From JBBRMQ01 sp038230775 (GTDB lineage: Bacteria > Acidobacteriota > Thermoanaerobaculia > Gp7-AA8): a stretch of 20,541 bases of DNA. Within the stretch, counting starts at the first letter, position 1. Every line of letters begins with the position of its first letter. The notes beneath the pieces were generated by a model that did not search any database, had not been told where the DNA came from, and saw only the letters and a program-made list of their open reading frames with translations. The translations under genes and the position numbers were made by a program. Positions 6,802 to 14,161 of the stretch are shown one piece after another. The stretch is taken from positions 1 through 20,541 of the forward strand of contig JBBRMQ010000053.1 of NCBI GenBank assembly GCA_038230775.1, written 5' to 3'.

Positions 6802-7941
6802 ATGGGTTTTTCCACCGATTGCATTCACGCCGGCCAGGAGCCGGAGCCCGTCACCGGAGCGGTGACCTATCCGATTTTCCAGACCTCGACCTACGTGCAG
6901 CCGAAGCTCGGCGAGCACAAAGGCTACGAGTACGCGCGGACGAAGAACCCGACGCGGTCCGTCCTGGAAGCGAACCTCGCGGCGCTCGAAGGCGGCAAAC
7001 ACGGCCACTGCTTCGCGTCCGGCATGTCGGCGACCGACACGGTCTTCCGCATGCTGACGGCGGGCGACCACGTCGTCGCCGGCGAGAACCTGTACGGCGG
7101 CTCGTATCGTCTGTTCAAGCGCGTGTGCGAGAAGTTCGGGCTGCAGTTCACCTACGTCGATTCATCGAAGGCCGACGCCGTTCGCGCGGGGATGAGACCG
7201 AATACGAAGATCGTCTTCCTCGAATCGCCGACCAACCCGATGATGACGCTCACTGACATCGCCGCCTGCTCGAAGGTGGCGCACCAGGGTGGCGCGCTGG
7301 TCGTCGTCGACAACACATTCTGCTCGCCCTATCTGCAGCGCCCGATCGAGCTCGGCGCCGACATCGTCGTTCACTCCACGACGAAGTTTCTCAACGGGCA
7401 CTCCGACTCCGTCGGCGGCGTCGTCATATCGAACTCCGACGAGATCGCCGAACAGATCGGTTTTCTGCAGAACGCGGTCGGCGCGATCCTTTCGCCGTTC
7501 GATTCGTTCCTCGTTCTCCGCGGCGTGAAGACGCTCGCCGTGCGCATGAAACGCCACGAAGAGAACGGGATGGCGATGGCCAGCTATCTTTCGCATCACG
7601 CGAAGGTGAAGAAGATCTACTACCCCGGCCTGCCCGATCACCCTCAGCATCAACTGGCGAAGAAACAGATGAACGGTTTCGGCGCGATGATCTCGTTCGA
7701 TCTCGGATCGAAGGACAACGCCGCGAAGTTCCTCAACCGCGTCCGCCTCTGCTCCCTTGGCGAATCCCTCGGCGGCGTCGAAACGTTGATCTCGCATCCC
7801 GAGACGATGACCCACGCCTCGGTCCCGGTCGAGGATCGCAAACGGCTCGGCATCACGTCCGGTCTCGTCCGGATCTCAGTCGGGATCGAGGACATCGAGG
7901 ACCTGATCGCCGATCTCGAGAACGCGTTCGAAGGGGTGTGA
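6802..7941 (+). CDS. cystathionine gamma-synthase / gamma-lyase family PLP enzyme
   Basis: A 379-residue Cys/Met-metabolism PLP enzyme. The PLP lysine is K195 in HSTTKFLNGHSD. YEYARTKNPTR contributes to the neighbouring subunit's active site. Also seen are FASGMSA, the LESPTNP strand, VVDNTF with the PLP-binding Asp170, and SLGGVETLISHP near the C-terminus. ATG 6802 is chosen. AGGA eight bases upstream supports it, and the 20 codons before it translate the AT-rich intergenic element. With the preceding gene it can form a two-step transsulfuration route. It would be lyase if the pair runs from homocysteine to cysteine, or synthase if it runs toward methionine; sequence alone does not decide. 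The two genes are 88 bases apart and on the same strand, probably co-transcribed. A palindromic repeat begins one base after the stop. Confidence 0.94.
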   Translation: MGFSTDCIHAGQEPEPVTGAVTYPIFQTSTYVQPKLGEHKGYEYARTKNPTRSVLEANLAALEGGKHGHCFASGMSATDTVFRMLTAGDHVVAGENLYGGSYRLFKRVCEKFGLQFTYVDSSKADAVRAGMRPNTKIVFLESPTNPMMTLTDIAACSKVAHQGGALVVVDNTFCSPYLQRPIELGADIVVHSTTKFLNGHSDSVGGVVISNSDEIAEQIGFLQNAVGAILSPFDSFLVLRGVKTLAVRMKRHEENGMAMASYLSHHAKVKKIYYPGLPDHPQHQLAKKQMNGFGAMISFDLGSKDNAAKFLNRVRLCSLGESLGGVETLISHPETMTHASVPVEDRKRLGITSGLVRISVGIEDIEDLIADLENAFEGV

Positions 7942-7942
7942 C

Positions 7943-8033
7943 TGTCATTCCGAGCGTAGCGAGGAACCGGTGTGGGCGGGAGGCACGACGAACCACCCAC
8001 CCACACCGGTCCCTCGCTACGCTCGGGATGACA
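7943..8033. repeat. palindromic repeat, copy B (intact)
   Basis: An inverted repeat with arms of about 34 bases. The left arm starts TGTCATTCCGAGCGTAGCG and continues to ACCGGTGTGGG. The right arm on the other strand starts TGTCATCCCGAGCGTAGCG and continues to ACCGGTGTGGG, with about two mismatches. The unpaired centre is roughly 20 bases. It follows the gamma-synthase/lyase stop codon by one base and could act as a 3'-end hairpin. There is no U-tract. Confidence 0.9.
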
Positions 8034-8085
8034 AGGACCGCCGATGACGCTAGGCGCGCGGTGTGATTCATGACGACACCAAGAG

Positions 8086-8167
8086 TGTCATTCCGAGCGT
8101 AGCGAGGAACCGGTGTTTGCGGGAGGCACCGCGAACACCCAACGCGCACCGGACGAATCGCTACTCC
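8086..8167. repeat. palindromic repeat, copy C (right arm decayed)
   Basis: The left arm, TGTCATTCCGAGCGTAGCGAG through ACCGGTGT, matches copy B almost exactly. The right side keeps only fragments (GCACCGG, TCGCTAC) and lacks the terminal GATGACA. It therefore looks like a truncated or decayed copy, 52 bases from copy B and in the same orientation. The sequence between them (8034-8085) shows nothing recognisable. Confidence 0.75.
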
Positions 8168-8191
8168 ACCGGCACCGCTGAGGGCGCGGGA

Positions 8192-8197
8192 TAAACT
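8192..8197 (+). promoter_or_regulatory. possible -10 box (TAAACT) just before plsY
   Basis: TAAACT fits the T-A-n-n-n-T pattern and ends six bases before the plsY ATG at 8204. If it is a -10 element, transcription would start at about the A of the start codon. No -35 box is visible, so this is weak on its own. Confidence 0.3.
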
Positions 8198-8203
8198 GCG
8201 TCC

Positions 8204-8854
8204 ATGCTTCCGTTCGCCCTCATTGCAGGCGCGTATATGATCGGATCGATCCCGTTCAGTTTTCTCGTGGTGAAGTTGTTCGCTGGCGCGGACATTCGCC
8301 AGCTCGGCAGCCGCAACGTGGGAGCGACAAACGTTGCGCGAACGTTCGGCAAGGCGCCCGGCGTGATCGCGCTCCTTCTGGATATCGCGAAGGGTTTCGC
8401 CGCGGTGCAGTTCGCGCGATGGATCACCGGCCAGCCGCAGTGGCCACTGGTGTACGGCGCCTCAGCGACACCGTGGCACTCGCGAGCGTTCTGGATCGCG
8501 CTCGCCGGTCTGATCGCGGTTCTCGCACACATGTTTCCGGTCTGGCTGCGATTTCACGGCGGCAAAGGAGTGGCGACGGCGACCGGAGCATTCCTGGCGC
8601 TCGATCCGCTGACGGTTCTCGCGGGCGCGATCGTCTTCCTGATCGTGCTGCTCTCCACACGCTTTGTCTCGCTGGCGTCGATGTTGAGCGCGGCGTCGAT
8701 CCCCGTCTTCTTCCGGTTCCTCTCGCACGCATCGTTCTGGACGATCGTCGTCAGCATCCTCATCGCGATGCTGATCATCGTGAAGCATCACTCCAACATC
8801 GCGCGTCTCACGCAGGGAAGCGAGAGGCGCATGGGTGAAACGAAGAGCGATTGA
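8204..8854 (+). CDS. plsY: glycerol-3-phosphate acyltransferase PlsY
   Basis: Integral membrane enzyme that transfers the acyl group from acyl-phosphate to glycerol-3-phosphate, the first committed step of phospholipid synthesis. The protein is 216 residues, with several hydrophobic segments. It carries the three family motifs: GSIPFSFLV near the N-terminus, GSRNVGATNVAR (35-46), and the phosphate-binding RFHGGKGVAT (117-124). A conserved-type KHHSNIARL lies near the C-terminus. ATG 8204 has no Shine-Dalgarno sequence. Its stop TGA overlaps the ATG of gpsA by one base, and GpsA makes the substrate, so this is a functional operon. The upstream region consists of palindromic repeats. Confidence 0.96.
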   Translation: MLPFALIAGAYMIGSIPFSFLVVKLFAGADIRQLGSRNVGATNVARTFGKAPGVIALLLDIAKGFAAVQFARWITGQPQWPLVYGASATPWHSRAFWIALAGLIAVLAHMFPVWLRFHGGKGVATATGAFLALDPLTVLAGAIVFLIVLLSTRFVSLASMLSAASIPVFFRFLSHASFWTIVVSILIAMLIIVKHHSNIARLTQGSERRMGETKSD

Positions 8855-9855
8855 TGAAGATCTCCATCATCGGCGCAGGATCCTTCGGCACCGCGATGTC
8901 AGCCGTCGTCGCGCGCTGCGGTCATGAAGTCACGCTGTGGGCGCACGATGCGCGCGTCGCGGAAGGAATCCGCGATCGCGGCGTCAACCCCGTCTACCTG
9001 CCGCAAATCGCGCTGCCGGATTCGATTCACGCAACGAGCTCTCTCGCGGAGGCGGTGGCGTTCAGCGACGTGCTCCTCATGATCGTGCCCAGCCATCACT
9101 TCCGGCGTGTTCTGCTCGACATCAGGAAGCTGGTGGGGCGGCCCGTCAAAGTGATCTCCGGAACCAAAGGCATCGAGAACGAGAGTCTCGAACGGATGTC
9201 GGAGATCTCGTCGGCGGTGCTCGGCGACTCGCTGGCGGCCTTTGCGACGCTGTCGGGGCCGACATTCGCGCTCGAGACCGCGCGCGGTGACCCTACCGCC
9301 GCGGTTGTTGCCGCCAGCGATGGGGCGTTCGCCGAGGAGGTGCAGCGCCTGCTGTCCTGCACGTCGTTTCGCGTTTACAACTCGACCGACGTCGTCGGCG
9401 TCGAGCTCGCGGGATCGCTCAAGAACGTCATCGCGATCGCCTCCGGCGTTCTGGAGGGACTCGGGCTGGGCTCGAACACCAACGCAGCGCTGGTAACCCG
9501 TGGTCTGCACGAGATCACGAAACTCGGCGTGGCACTCGGAGGGCGGCCGGAGACGTTCGCTGGCCTCGCCGGGATGGGAGACCTTGTCCTGACCTGCACT
9601 GGCGCCCTCTCGCGCAACCGCAGCCTAGGCGTGGCCCTTGGGAAGGGTCAATCGCTGGAGACGATCCTGAGCGAGACGAGACACGTTGCTGAAGGTGTCA
9701 AGACTTCGAAGTCGGCGAAGGAGCTTGCCGAGCGGAATTCGATCGAGATGCCGATCACGCGCGAGATCTACCACGTACTCTACGAAAAAGAGTCTCCGCG
9801 CCTCGCGATCCAGCGTTTGATGTCGCGCTCTCTCAAGGCGGAAGCAGCGCGGTAA
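8854..9855 (+). CDS. gpsA: NAD(P)-dependent glycerol-3-phosphate dehydrogenase
   Basis: Reduces dihydroxyacetone phosphate to sn-glycerol-3-phosphate, the backbone for phospholipids. The protein is 333 residues. The Rossmann motif is GAGSFGTA (7-14). Also present are the ISGTKGIE segment with Lys105, LSGPTFALE, and the catalytic Lys190 in ELAGSLKNVIAIA. GLAGMGDLVLTCTG and EGVKTSKSAKELA fit the C-terminal helical domain. ATG 8854 is chosen over TTG 8851 because it shares one base with the plsY stop (TGATG) and gives the standard N-terminus MKISIIGAGSFG. Translation is probably coupled to plsY. No terminator is visible after the stop. Confidence 0.97.
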   Translation: MKISIIGAGSFGTAMSAVVARCGHEVTLWAHDARVAEGIRDRGVNPVYLPQIALPDSIHATSSLAEAVAFSDVLLMIVPSHHFRRVLLDIRKLVGRPVKVISGTKGIENESLERMSEISSAVLGDSLAAFATLSGPTFALETARGDPTAAVVAASDGAFAEEVQRLLSCTSFRVYNSTDVVGVELAGSLKNVIAIASGVLEGLGLGSNTNAALVTRGLHEITKLGVALGGRPETFAGLAGMGDLVLTCTGALSRNRSLGVALGKGQSLETILSETRHVAEGVKTSKSAKELAERNSIEMPITREIYHVLYEKESPRLAIQRLMSRSLKAEAAR

Positions 9856-9909
9856 ATCGCTGATTCTCAAACGTTTATTGGTGGCTTCGCGTTTGCCGTT
9901 TGTGAGTGC

Positions 9910-9915
9910 AGGAGG
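9910..9915 (+). promoter_or_regulatory. strong Shine-Dalgarno (AGGAGG) for a 47-codon ORF
   Basis: A complete AGGAGG, six bases before ATG 9922. It is the best-matched and best-spaced ribosome binding site on this strand in the window, and it is the main reason to take the short ORF seriously. Confidence 0.6.
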
Positions 9916-9921
9916 CCGACA

Positions 9922-10065
9922 ATGCTTCGTCTGATGAAACGACTCTTACCCTTCCGCGTGGGTCAGCGAACCACGCGCGGTTTTCGCCCGATCGATTGGG
10001 TTGCGCCGCCTCGCTCCGCTGGTGAAAATCCTCGGCGCACCAAGTACATGCGGCGCCACGCTTGA
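9922..10065 (+). CDS. candidate small Arg-rich protein (47 aa), unknown
   Basis: An open frame from ATG 9922 to TGA 10063-10065 behind a perfect AGGAGG. The product starts MLRLMKRLLPFRVGQRTTRG and ends RRTKYMRRHA. It has 11 Arg and 2 Lys against one Asp and one Glu, so it is very basic. It has no transmembrane helix or cysteine motif. I recognise no family. It lies 66 bases after gpsA on the same strand and could be the last gene of that operon. One TTA codon (9946-9948) sits outside the GTTAGGC context, unlike every TTA in the established genes. That is mild evidence that the ORF is atypical or not translated. Confidence 0.45.
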   Translation: MLRLMKRLLPFRVGQRTTRGFRPIDWVAPPRSAGENPRRTKYMRRHA

Positions 10066-10076
10066 TGGGCGCGGAC

Positions 10077-10661
10077 TTACTCTGACGGCGGTCGCGGAGG
10101 CGCTGGGGCCGAAGTCGGCTTTGGCGCCCTCGCCGGCCCCGGTGTGGTTGGCGGACGCATTGCGCCTTCCTGCGCGGCGGGGTCTTCGTTGACGTTTTCG
10201 ACGCTCTCGCCGTAGTAGTCGGAACCGGCGCGCTTTGCCGCCGCCTTCGCGGTTTTCGCAGCCTTCTGATCGGCCGCTTTCTTCGCGGCGTCTGCCGGAG
10301 GAGCCGTGGCAGGAGCCGGTGCATTGTTCGTCGTGATCGGCGCATCCGTCGCGCCAGCCTGGCCGGCGGCCGCCTTCGGGTTCGGGAGAGGGTCTTGGTA
10401 CTGCGTGGTCGTGAAGTGACCACCGGTCTTCAATAGCGTGTCGTTCGTGATGACGGACGTCGGTTTCTTGCCGAGGCGGCCGGCGCGTTTCGCGGCGGCG
10501 ACGAGCGGTGAATCCTGCTTGAGACTCGTCGCCGGGGCGGACAACGTCTGTTGCGACACCGGGTGCGTCGGCTCCGGCGGAGGTGCCTGCGGCTGCGGGT
10601 CTGCAGCAACTGCCGTGATGGCACAAAGCGCGAGCGCGCTGGTCAAAAGGGTCGCTTTCAT
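10077..10661 (-). CDS. secreted Ala/Pro-rich protein of unknown function
   Basis: A 194-residue exported protein. ATG 10661 is preceded by GGAGG at a distance of four bases, which fixes the start; the frame continues upstream but without a signal. The N-terminus MKATLLTSALALCAITAVAA is a classic signal peptide, probably cleaved after AVAA. The mature protein is low-complexity, rich in Ala, Pro, Thr and Lys. An ordered-looking core lies at about 50-90 and contains SPLVAAAKRAGRLGKKPTSV followed by ITNDTL. A Lys/Ala run at about 120-145 could form a helix. Short exported proteins with a VITND-like segment recur in Acidobacteria-type genomes; that comparison is from memory and unverified. It is divergent from the DedA gene. 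No function is proposed. Confidence 0.75.
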   Translation of the reverse strand: MKATLLTSALALCAITAVAADPQPQAPPPEPTHPVSQQTLSAPATSLKQDSPLVAAAKRAGRLGKKPTSVITNDTLLKTGGHFTTTQYQDPLPNPKAAAGQAGATDAPITTNNAPAPATAPPADAAKKAADQKAAKTAKAAAKRAGSDYYGESVENVNEDPAAQEGAMRPPTTPGPARAPKPTSAPAPPRPPSE

Positions 10662-10744
10662 GTGGCCTCCGATGCTTAGGACAATGTTACGCTCCCCGGG
10701 CAAATTTCAGAATCGCCCCCGAATCTTGCAACCTGGGCTGGTGA

Positions 10745-11320
10745 ATGCAGGCTGAGCTGCTTCTGCAGAAATTCGGCTATTTCGCCGTGTTCATCGGCAC
10801 TTTCCTCGAAGGGGAAACGATTCTGGTCATGGCCGGCTTCTTCGCGGAGCGAGGCTACCTGACGCTGGCGCTGGTGATCGCGACGGCGTTCGCGGGTTCC
10901 TACTGCGGACACGTCTTCTGGTTTTTCCTCGGTCGCAAGCAGGGCGTGAAACTACTCGACAAGTTTCCGAAGATGAAGAAGCACTTCGGAAAAGGCATCC
11001 GCTTGTTCGAGCGCTACGGTGCGCCCGCGATCTTCATCACCCAATGGCTTTACGGATTGCGCGTGACGTGCGCCGTCATCATCGGGATCTCCAAGATCTC
11101 GACGATCAAGTTCCTGATCTACGAGGCGTTCACCTGCGCCGTCTGGGCCGTGATCATCGGCTGTGCCGGGTATTACTTCGGCCGCGCGGTCGAGGGGCTT
11201 CTGGGCAAGGCGGCCCATATCGAAAAGTGGGGATTGCTCGTTCTCGTCGTCGTGGGGCTCGGAGTCTGGGCGTACCACCATTTCAAAGAGAAACGTGAAG
11301 AGGGCGATCAGCCTTCGTAG
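10745..11320 (+). CDS. DedA family (VTT/SNARE-associated domain) membrane protein
   Basis: A 191-residue polytopic inner-membrane protein of the DedA superfamily, linked in studied members to lipid-carrier or phospholipid flipping and envelope homeostasis. The N-terminal FIGTFLEGETILVMAGFFAE carries the conserved acidic re-entrant segment. FWFFLGRKQG, FERYGAPAIFITQWLYGLR and VIIGISKIS match the central DedA pattern with its Arg residue. A last transmembrane helix near 165-180 is followed by a charged tail. ATG 10745 has no clear ribosome binding site. It is divergent from the secreted-protein gene with an 83-base spacer, and its stop overlaps the convergent ppdK stop by 13 bases. The substrate cannot be told from sequence. 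Confidence 0.9.
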   Translation: MQAELLLQKFGYFAVFIGTFLEGETILVMAGFFAERGYLTLALVIATAFAGSYCGHVFWFFLGRKQGVKLLDKFPKMKKHFGKGIRLFERYGAPAIFITQWLYGLRVTCAVIIGISKISTIKFLIYEAFTCAVWAVIIGCAGYYFGRAVEGLLGKAAHIEKWGLLVLVVVGLGVWAYHHFKEKREEGDQPS

Positions 11321-14040
11321 TGTTTGAAATCGAGCTCGGCCTGTGCTGCAGCGAGCCGCGCAATCGGCACGCGGTACGGTGAACACGACACGTAGTTGAG
11401 GTCGCAGGTCCGGAAGAAGCGGATGGAATCTGGATCGCCGCCATGCTCGCCGCACACGCCAACTTTGAGCTTGGCGTTCGCGCCGCGTCCGCGCTCGGTG
11501 CCGACGCGGACGAGTTGTCCGACGCCTTCCTGGTCGATCGACTCGAACGGATCCTTCGGCAGAATCTTCTTCTCCACGTACTCGGGAAGAAACGTTCCGG
11601 CGTCATCGCGCGAGTAGCCAAACGTCATCTGCGTCAGATCGTTCGTGCCGAACGAGAAGAACTCCGCGACGGTTGCCAGTTGATCGGCGATGAGCGCGGC
11701 GCGTGGAATCTCGATCATCGTCCCCACCACAATCGGGACGGCAATCCCGCGCTCCTGCGTCACCTCGGCGGCGACGCGGCGCGCCATCTCGGCGGTGATC
11801 TGCAGCTCCTTGATCGTTCCGACCAGCGGGATCATCACTTCCGGAAAGACATCGACGCCGTCTTTTTTCACATCACAAGCCGCCTGGTAGATTGCGCGGA
11901 CCTGCATCTCGTAGATCTCCGGGTAGGTGATGCCGAGGCGGCAGCCGCGGTGGCCTAACATCGGGTTGACCTCGTGGAGCTGATTGACTTTGGCCCGCAG
12001 CTCGACGAAGCCCCAACCCATATCGCGCGCCATCGACGAGATCTGTCCTTCGGTCTGCGGCAGGAACTCGTGCAGCGGCGGATCGAGGAGGCGGACGGTG
12101 ACCGGCATTCCGGCCAGCTCCCGGAAGATGCCCTCGAAGTCCGCCTTCTGGAACGGCAGCAGTTGATCGAGCGCCTGGCGGCGTCCGGCCTCGTTGCGCG
12201 CGAGGATCATCTCGCGCACGCGCAGGATCCGCTCCTCGGCGAAGAACATGTGTTCCGTGCGGCAGAGGCCGATGCCCTGTGCACCGAACAACCGCGCCAC
12301 GCGGGCGTCCTGCGGCGTGTCCGCGTTCGAGCGCACGCCCATGGTGCGGATCTCGTCGGCCCACTTCAGCAGTCGATCGAAGTTGCGATAGATCTCCGAT
12401 TGCTCCGGCTTCATCGATCCTTCGAGAAGGACCTGAAGAACTTCGGAGGGACGCGTCGGGATCTGTCCGTTGATGATTTCGCCCGTCGATCCGTCGATCG
12501 AGATCCAGTCGCCTTCCTCCAGCGCCTCGTGGCCTTCGGAGCGCATCTCGCCGCGGTTGTAGTCGATGCGCAGCGAGCCGGCGCCGACGACGCAGGAGCG
12601 ACCCATTCCGCGTGCGACCACGGCGGCGTGCGACGTCAGTCCACCGCGTGTGGTCAGAATCCCGGCGGCGACGTGCATGCCGGCGATGTCTTCGGGAGAC
12701 GTCTCGATGCGGACGAGGATGACCGGGCCGTCCTTCGCCATCTCGATGGCTTTCGCCGCGCTGAAGGCCATCCGGCCGGCAGCGGCACCGGGTCCTGCGG
12801 GAAGTCCGCGGCCTAACACACGCCCGCCGTTGACCGCCTTCGCCTTTTCCTTGGCGTCGAAGACGGGCGCCAGAAGCTGGGTGATCTGATTCGCTTCCAC
12901 GCGTGCGACGGCCTCGCGGGGCTCGATGAGCTTTTCGTCGACCATGTCGCACGCGATTTTCACCGCGGCGAATCCGGTTCGTTTGCCGGTGCGCGTCTGG
13001 AGCAAATACAACTTGCCGGACTCGATGGTGAACTCGATGTCCTGCATGTCGCGATAGTGCCCCTCGAGTTTCTTGTAGACGTCTTCCAGTTGTGCGTAGA
13101 CCTTCGGCATCGTGGCTTCGAGCGATTTCTCGTCGCCCGCGACCTGCGCCTGCGAGATCGGCATCGGCGTGCGGATGCCGGCGACCACGTCTTCCCCTTG
13201 CGCGTTGGGCAGGTACTCGCCGTAGAAACGATGCTCGCCCGTGGACGGGTTGCGCGTGAAGGCCACACCGGTCGCGCAGTCGTCTCCCATGTTTCCGAAG
13301 ACCATCGACTGAACGTTGACCGCGGTTCCCCAGTCGCCGGGAATGCCGTTGAGTTTCCGGTAGGTGATCGCGCGCTGGTTGTTCCACGAGAGGAACACGG
13401 CACCGATCGCGCCCCAGAGCTGATCGTTCACATCCTGCGGAAACTGCTTGCCGTTTTTACTAACGATATTCTTATACGTATTTACGAGCTCTTTAAGCGA
13501 AGCGGCGGGAATCTCTGCATCGGTCTTCACGCCGGCCCGATCCCGAAGTGCGAACAGCTCGTGCTCGAAGTGCTCCTTATCGATCTGCAGCACGACGTCG
13601 GAGTACATCTGGATGAACCGCCGGTAGGAGTCGAACGCGAATCGCTCGTCCTTCGATGACTTCGCCAGTCCTTCCACCGTCTGATCGTTGAGGCCGAGGT
13701 TGAGGATGGTGTCCATCATCCCGGGCATGGAGGCTCGAGCGCCCGACCGAACGGACACCAGAAGCGGCTTCGCGGCATCGCCGAGCTTCTTGCCGACGGA
13801 CGTTTCGACGTGTGCCAGATTCTCGGCGACCGCAGCCTTCAATTCCGGCGGATACGTCCGGTCGTGGTCGTAGAAGTATGTGCAGACCGCAGTCGAGATC
13901 GTGAAGCCCGGCGGAACCGGCACGCCGATGTTCGTCATCTCGGCCAAGCCTGCGCCTTTGCCGCCGAGGACGTTTTTCATCCCGGCGTTGCCTTCGGCAT
14001 GTCCTTCGCCGAAATAGTAGACGTACTTTGGCGTCGTCAT
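11308..14040 (-). CDS. ppdK: pyruvate, phosphate dikinase
   Basis: Interconverts pyruvate, ATP and phosphate with PEP, AMP and pyrophosphate, a reversible link between glycolysis and gluconeogenesis. The 910 residues are close to the usual length. The nucleotide-binding domain begins GEGHAEGNAGMKNVLGGKGA, and SVRSGARASMPGMMDTILNL follows. The phospho-carrier His471 lies in GGLTSHAAVVARGMG. The C-terminal PEP/pyruvate barrel contains GLCRTEHMFF, NDLTQMTFGYSRDDA and the catalytic Cys863 in VGVCGEHGGDP. ATG 14040 is chosen; ATG 14052 adds four residues from inside a palindromic repeat. Two TTA codons occur, both in GTTAGGC. A short AT-rich patch (13455-13500) encodes residues 181-197. The 3' end overlaps the DedA gene by 13 bases. 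Confidence 0.97.
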   Translation of the reverse strand: MTTPKYVYYFGEGHAEGNAGMKNVLGGKGAGLAEMTNIGVPVPPGFTISTAVCTYFYDHDRTYPPELKAAVAENLAHVETSVGKKLGDAAKPLLVSVRSGARASMPGMMDTILNLGLNDQTVEGLAKSSKDERFAFDSYRRFIQMYSDVVLQIDKEHFEHELFALRDRAGVKTDAEIPAASLKELVNTYKNIVSKNGKQFPQDVNDQLWGAIGAVFLSWNNQRAITYRKLNGIPGDWGTAVNVQSMVFGNMGDDCATGVAFTRNPSTGEHRFYGEYLPNAQGEDVVAGIRTPMPISQAQVAGDEKSLEATMPKVYAQLEDVYKKLEGHYRDMQDIEFTIESGKLYLLQTRTGKRTGFAAVKIACDMVDEKLIEPREAVARVEANQITQLLAPVFDAKEKAKAVNGGRVLGRGLPAGPGAAAGRMAFSAAKAIEMAKDGPVILVRIETSPEDIAGMHVAAGILTTRGGLTSHAAVVARGMGRSCVVGAGSLRIDYNRGEMRSEGHEALEEGDWISIDGSTGEIINGQIPTRPSEVLQVLLEGSMKPEQSEIYRNFDRLLKWADEIRTMGVRSNADTPQDARVARLFGAQGIGLCRTEHMFFAEERILRVREMILARNEAGRRQALDQLLPFQKADFEGIFRELAGMPVTVRLLDPPLHEFLPQTEGQISSMARDMGWGFVELRAKVNQLHEVNPMLGHRGCRLGITYPEIYEMQVRAIYQAACDVKKDGVDVFPEVMIPLVGTIKELQITAEMARRVAAEVTQERGIAVPIVVGTMIEIPRAALIADQLATVAEFFSFGTNDLTQMTFGYSRDDAGTFLPEYVEKKILPKDPFESIDQEGVGQLVRVGTERGRGANAKLKVGVCGEHGGDPDSIRFFRTCDLNYVSCSPYRVPIARLAAAQAELDFKHYEG

Positions 14041-14046
14041 ACGGTC

Positions 14047-14147
14047 TGTCATCCTGAGCCGCGAAGACGGCGAAGGATCCCCCGCGTCCAGGCGCTCGTC
14101 GCACGTGCGCGGGGGATTCCTCGCCGTCTTCGCGGCTCGGCATGACA
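14047..14147. repeat. palindromic repeat, copy D
   Basis: An inverted repeat with arms of about 40 bases. The left arm is TGTCATCCTGAGCCGCGAAG continuing to GGATCCCCCGCG. The right arm on the other strand is TGTCATGCCGAGCCGCGAAG continuing to GAATCCCCCGCG, with a few mismatches. The centre is about 20 bases. It has the same tips as copies A-C but a different interior. It lies 14 bases after the stop of the upstream lipoprotein gene and six bases before ppdK on the minus strand. Confidence 0.9.
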
Positions 14148-14161
14148 CACGGCGCGCGCGA

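Noticed and set aside
11873..13387. 504-codon minus-strand frame overlapping ppdK
   Set aside because: A different frame of the same strand as ppdK. The product is Arg/Pro-rich shadow sequence without any motif.
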